Below, piece by piece: positions 60,606 through 64,000 of a DNA stretch of 64,000 nucleotides (its first letter is position 1; each line of letters opens with the position of its first letter). The notes beneath the pieces are model-generated. The model had not been told where the DNA came from. It did not search any database and saw only the letters and a program-made list of their open reading frames with translations. The DNA is from Phragmites australis (taxonomy: Eukaryota > Streptophyta > Magnoliopsida > Poales > Poaceae), in contig NC_084922.1 in assembly GCF_958298935.1 (NCBI RefSeq), forward strand, positions 48,825,458 to 48,889,457, in the 5' to 3' direction. The translations under genes and the position numbers were made by a program.

Positions 60606-61555
60606 AAGCACGGCGTGACTGTTTCCATGTTGTATTACTAATTGGATGGTGCCTTAAGTTTGTAATATTCATCAGACTAAGTGTTGAACTCTTGTAGTAT
60701 TGGTATATTGTTGTATTATGTAATATTTGGATAATGTGACTTTGTGTTTTAATATTTAGACCATGGTGTATTATGTATTATTTGGAGTATGAAACAACCT
60801 GAGTATGTGATGCAATATTTGGATCATGTTGTATTATATATTATTTGGACTACCGAACAACCTTAGTATGTGGTTTACTATATGATGTTTTTGAACAAGC
60901 TGCTTTGTTTCTTCTAATATTATATTTCATTTATGAAAACAACAATACTAGGAAATAAATTCTATAAAATTCTATTCAGAAAGATTTTCATAAGATCCTA
61001 TTCATATTATGGTCTCGTGATTCAATAGCTAAGCTAAAAAGGAGAGTGTGAATACGTGTTATCACATAGGAGAGGATCTTTCCTAGAATAGGATCATATA
61101 AAATTTGCTTCCGCAATACTAGCTACAGTCCACTATGACTTCTCTGAACTTCTATAAATAATTACAACACGATTTGTTTCAACCTTTTAGCAAGCCATGT
61201 TCCTTTTCCTTAAGAACTATATATTTTTGTGTTCATGTCTGCCCTACCATACGAAGGAAAGGCACGGTATCGGAACATACCTGTACCTACGGTTTGTATG
61301 AACATTGCAATAATTTACATTTGTATCATCTCACCCTCCTCGTGCTAACCTGACATCTTTACCTCTCCCCACCTCGATATTGGCCCACCGACCGTTCCAG
61401 TGGTGACGCCCTCACCACTTTGCCTCCGCTCCCACCCGACCAAGGTTCCCCCCCCCCACAGGCGTGTACATAAAGGTAAGAAGATAACCGTGCTGATAGA
61501 GAGTTTGCAGTTTCTTATAAGGTCTCTCTTTTTATCTCGAGGAAGAAACTGGGTG
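60606..61555. other. Intergenic, no feature
   Basis: AT-rich DNA with several ATTATxTATTATTTGGA-like phrases (60690-60870) that are weakly repetitive, then a CT-rich stretch (61330-61460). No gene seen. Confidence 0.4.
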
Positions 61556-61563
61556 ATCAGAAG

Positions 61564-62738
61564 CAGGGTTAAAGTTACCGACCTGAGCTCGGTTACCGAG
61601 CTCCGGCGGTAACCGAAAATTCGCGATAACCGCAGTTACCGGTTAAAAATTCAAAAAAAAATCGGAGAAAATTCATTTGGCAAAATTTGAAATTTGGAAA
61701 AAAAATCGCGATTTTAGCCGTTCGGTAACCGGTCAGTTTGGACCGGTTACCGAGCGGTTTTTGCGATTTATCGAACGGTTTTCTTGAATTTTCCGTATTG
61801 TCTGTAACCACTCGGTTTTCTCGGTAACCGCTTGATTTTCTCAATTTATCGAGCGGTTTTCTCGATTTTAAGTGAAGTTCAACAAAAAACCTAAAATTTA
61901 TCTCAATCTTCTAAAATCAATAACTAATTCATCTGAGCTTCAAATCAAGTGAAACAAATTTTGTTGGTTTCCTTGTGACATGATCTACATGATAAAAGTA
62001 TTTATACTCATAAAAAGTTCAAAATTTCCTGTGAGAAATTGTATTTGTTAAACCAAGTTAAATGCATAGTTTACTCTTTGCTAATCCAAAAATCATGAAA
62101 CTAATTTTGTTAGTCTTATTACATGATCCTATGTCTTTTAAAAATACATGAACTCATGAATTAGTTATTGTAACATGCATGATTGTGTAAATGTGTTGCG
62201 ACTAGATTAATTCATAACTGACCCATCATACCTCAAAAATTAGTGAAACCATTTTCATTAGCTTATTTATACTATGATTTACGTAGAAAAAATAATAGTA
62301 GGCATGAAAAAGTTAATTACAGTGCTGTTTCTTAACATATTCAGTTTATGCTTGTGAACTTTGTAAAAATCATAGAGAATTTAATAAAACTCTAAATAAA
62401 GTGAAATCAATTTTAAAGATTCTCTTAAAATACGTTTTACACAAGAAAAATATGTGTTTGCATGTTACACTTTTCCTTAACATGAGTTAATAACTGAGCC
62501 GCACGCTTCAATTTTTTTCAAACTTCCTCCCTATAGAATATAATGCAAACGACATTATTTTTGAAAAAAATTTCCACAGAAGATCTTAAAATTGTGTCTA
62601 GTTTTTTTAAAGTTTTTTTGATTTTTTAATTTTTTTTAATTCAAATTTCGGTTACCGTTCGGTTTCTGAAACCGGATCGGACCAAGAAGTTCGGTAACCA
62701 TGATTTTTAGGCGGTTACCGACACATTTGTGAACCGTG
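61564..62738. mobile_element. Non-autonomous hAT element
   Basis: An 8-bp duplication ATCAGAAG (61556-61563 and 62739-62746) flanks termini CAGGGTTAAA and, as complement, CACGGTTCAC (8 of 10 match). Subterminal regions are full of GGTTACCG/CGGTAACC motifs in both orientations (61570-61830 and 62645-62725). This mirrors the layout of the hAT in the DRP3 intron, which has a different motif. No transposase frame inside the AT-rich core. Confidence 0.75.
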
Positions 62739-62941
62739 ATCAGAAGCCTTGAAAACCATGGGCGTCGATGGTTGACAAGGAGATCAGCGTTGGCAGCCTG
62801 GCATTGCATGACAGTGCTAGCTGAGTTGAGCTGGTCTTGCCTTGGTTCACGGGTCAAAATGTGGTTCCACAAGTATATATCCACATGCCTACGTCGAAAC
62901 CGTACTTACTGCTTGACCAAGTACCATTCTATCATCAGAGA

Positions 62942-63039
62942 ACTCGTCCTGTTGGCTAACTGCGGATTAATTATCCTGCAAAAAGTCCACGGCAGGAGAA
63001 GAGATCAACTCAAACCTGCTAGTAGCTAGCGTTTAAGAG
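62942..63039 (+). promoter_or_regulatory. Conserved promoter block of gene G
   Basis: ACTCGTCCTGTTGGCT (62942-62957) corresponds to the D and F block but with GTTGG in place of ATTGG, so the inverted CCAAT core is altered. GCGTTTAAGAG (63029-63039) corresponds to their TATA-like block. Confidence 0.45.
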
Positions 63040-63159
63040 GCGAATGGAACAATAGCAGCTCATCGGTCACAAATAATCTGGCGTTCTGGGCGATCCACAT
63101 GCTAGGCAGATAGATCGATATAGCTAGCGTTGCCGTTGCAGTTTCAATTCGGGGACGAC

Positions 63160-63972
63160 ATGGGGGGCGTGTGGTTTGGAGGGAAGGAGGGCACCAGCAG
63201 CAACGTGGTGTCCTTCCTCCTCGGCGCGGCTCTGCCCACAGCCCTTCTCTTCTTCGTCCTGGCGTCCGACCGGCTCGGCGAAGGCTTGTCCATCATCTCC
63301 TTGAGCTGGGGGAGCAATGGAACAGTGCCGCCGGTTGGCCTGGCTCAGGAGGGTAACATCACTCAAGATCAAGAGGTAAGCGTGAAGTAAACTCCATGCA
63401 TGGTTATGTACATGCTGCAATTAATCTTTTTCGTCTGGCTTTGTTGCCGGCACGTCGTTTGTAATTAACCTCATTGTCCTTCTTAATTGATCGGCGGTGC
63501 CGCTCCTGCCCCTTTTTCTAAAAGAAAATGTGTGCATCTGTGCGTGTTATGTGCATGATACGAAGCCTTGCATATCAAGCGGGCCTCAATACTACCATTT
63601 CACACGCAGGTCAGATTCCCGGGCCTAGCTGAGCTACTCCCGAAAGTAGCCATGGAGGACAGGACAGTGATACTCACGTCGGTGAACAAGGCATGGGCAC
63701 AGCCTGGCTCACTCCTGGACCTCCACCTTGAGAGCTACAGGAACGGCAAGGACATAGAGCACCTCCTCAACCACGTCCTCGTGGTCACCCTCGACCACGA
63801 CGGGTTCACACGCTGCAGGGCCGTCCACCCGCACTGCTACCTCCTCGAGGTGCAATCCGCAAACCTAAGCTCGGCCAACCGGTTCATGACCAAGGAATAC
63901 CTGGAGCTGGTTTGGACCAAGATCTCTTTCCAGCAGCGCATCTTGGAGCTCGGCTACAACTTCTTGTTCACG
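63160..63972 (+). CDS. Gene G: PF03407 transferase, exons 1-2 (exon 3 outside window)
   Basis: Exon 1 63160-63375 (72 codons) and exon 2 63610-63972 (121 codons), with a normal GT donor at 63973. The anchor VVSFLLGAALPTALLFFVLAS and the stem with SNGT resemble gene D. Exon 2 has DRTVILTSVNKAWAQP (Lys where all other copies have Glu in VNEAW), HPHCYLLEV, KEYLELVWTK and QQRILELGYNFLFT. No stop or frameshift in the visible 193 codons. Exon 3 with the DxD motif should follow within a few hundred bases of the window end, judging by paralogues (intron 2 is 77-217 bp in the other genes). Confidence 0.9.
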
Positions 63973-64000
63973 GTAAGATGATGTAAAATGACTTGCAATT

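Overview
The window is nuclear DNA of a grass, most likely a panicoid (the sorghum, sugarcane, millet and switchgrass side of Poaceae). The evidence is short GT-AG introns in GC-rich coding exons, AT-rich intergenic DNA, and the repeat types: a CACTA element with the motif TTTGCCGAGTG, Ty3/gypsy LTRs with CCGAGxxCTCGGGG repeats, MULEs, hATs and LINEs. I cannot name the species.

Left part (1-8.8 kb): a minus-strand dynamin-related GTPase gene of the DRP3 class (mitochondrial and peroxisomal fission). Fourteen exons are visible and cover 582 codons. The C-terminal part lies beyond base 1. Its largest visible intron (186-4697) carries a decayed but delimited hAT transposon (518-4062, 8-bp target duplication) and a palindromic MITE.

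Middle and right (16-64 kb): seven plus-strand loci form a tandem array of a plant nucleotide-diphospho-sugar transferase family (PF03407/DUF271, At4g15970-like, related to GT77). Each gene has three exons split at the same two phase-0 positions. Exon 1 (about 70 codons) encodes an N-terminal signal anchor. Exon 2 is 121 codons in most copies. Exon 3 begins exactly at the DxD motif. In order they are A (16.2 kb, intact), B (34.3 kb, intact), C (promoter remnant at 36.5 kb and a broken exon 3 at 40.1 kb, with a truncated Ty1/copia between), D (41.3 kb, intact), E (43.9 kb, exon 2 split by a 4.05-kb CACTA), F (52.8 kb, intact) and G (63.2 kb, cut by the window end). D and F are close duplicates and share a GC splice donor in intron 2.

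Between the genes lie repeats: a solo gypsy LTR (10.9 kb), a 5'-truncated LINE (18.4 kb), a long-inverted-repeat element (22.2 kb), nested gypsy remnants (24-31 kb), two MULE-like elements with GC-rich interiors (31.1 and 33.1 kb), LINE scraps (49.7 and 56.5 kb), a decayed MULE transposase (58.2-60.6 kb) and a non-autonomous hAT (61.6 kb).

The most striking structure is inside the CACTA element in gene E: two near-perfect inverted arms of about 490 bp around a loop of about 27 bp, beside a second palindrome built of subterminal repeats. If transcribed, this would form a very long hairpin RNA within the locus.
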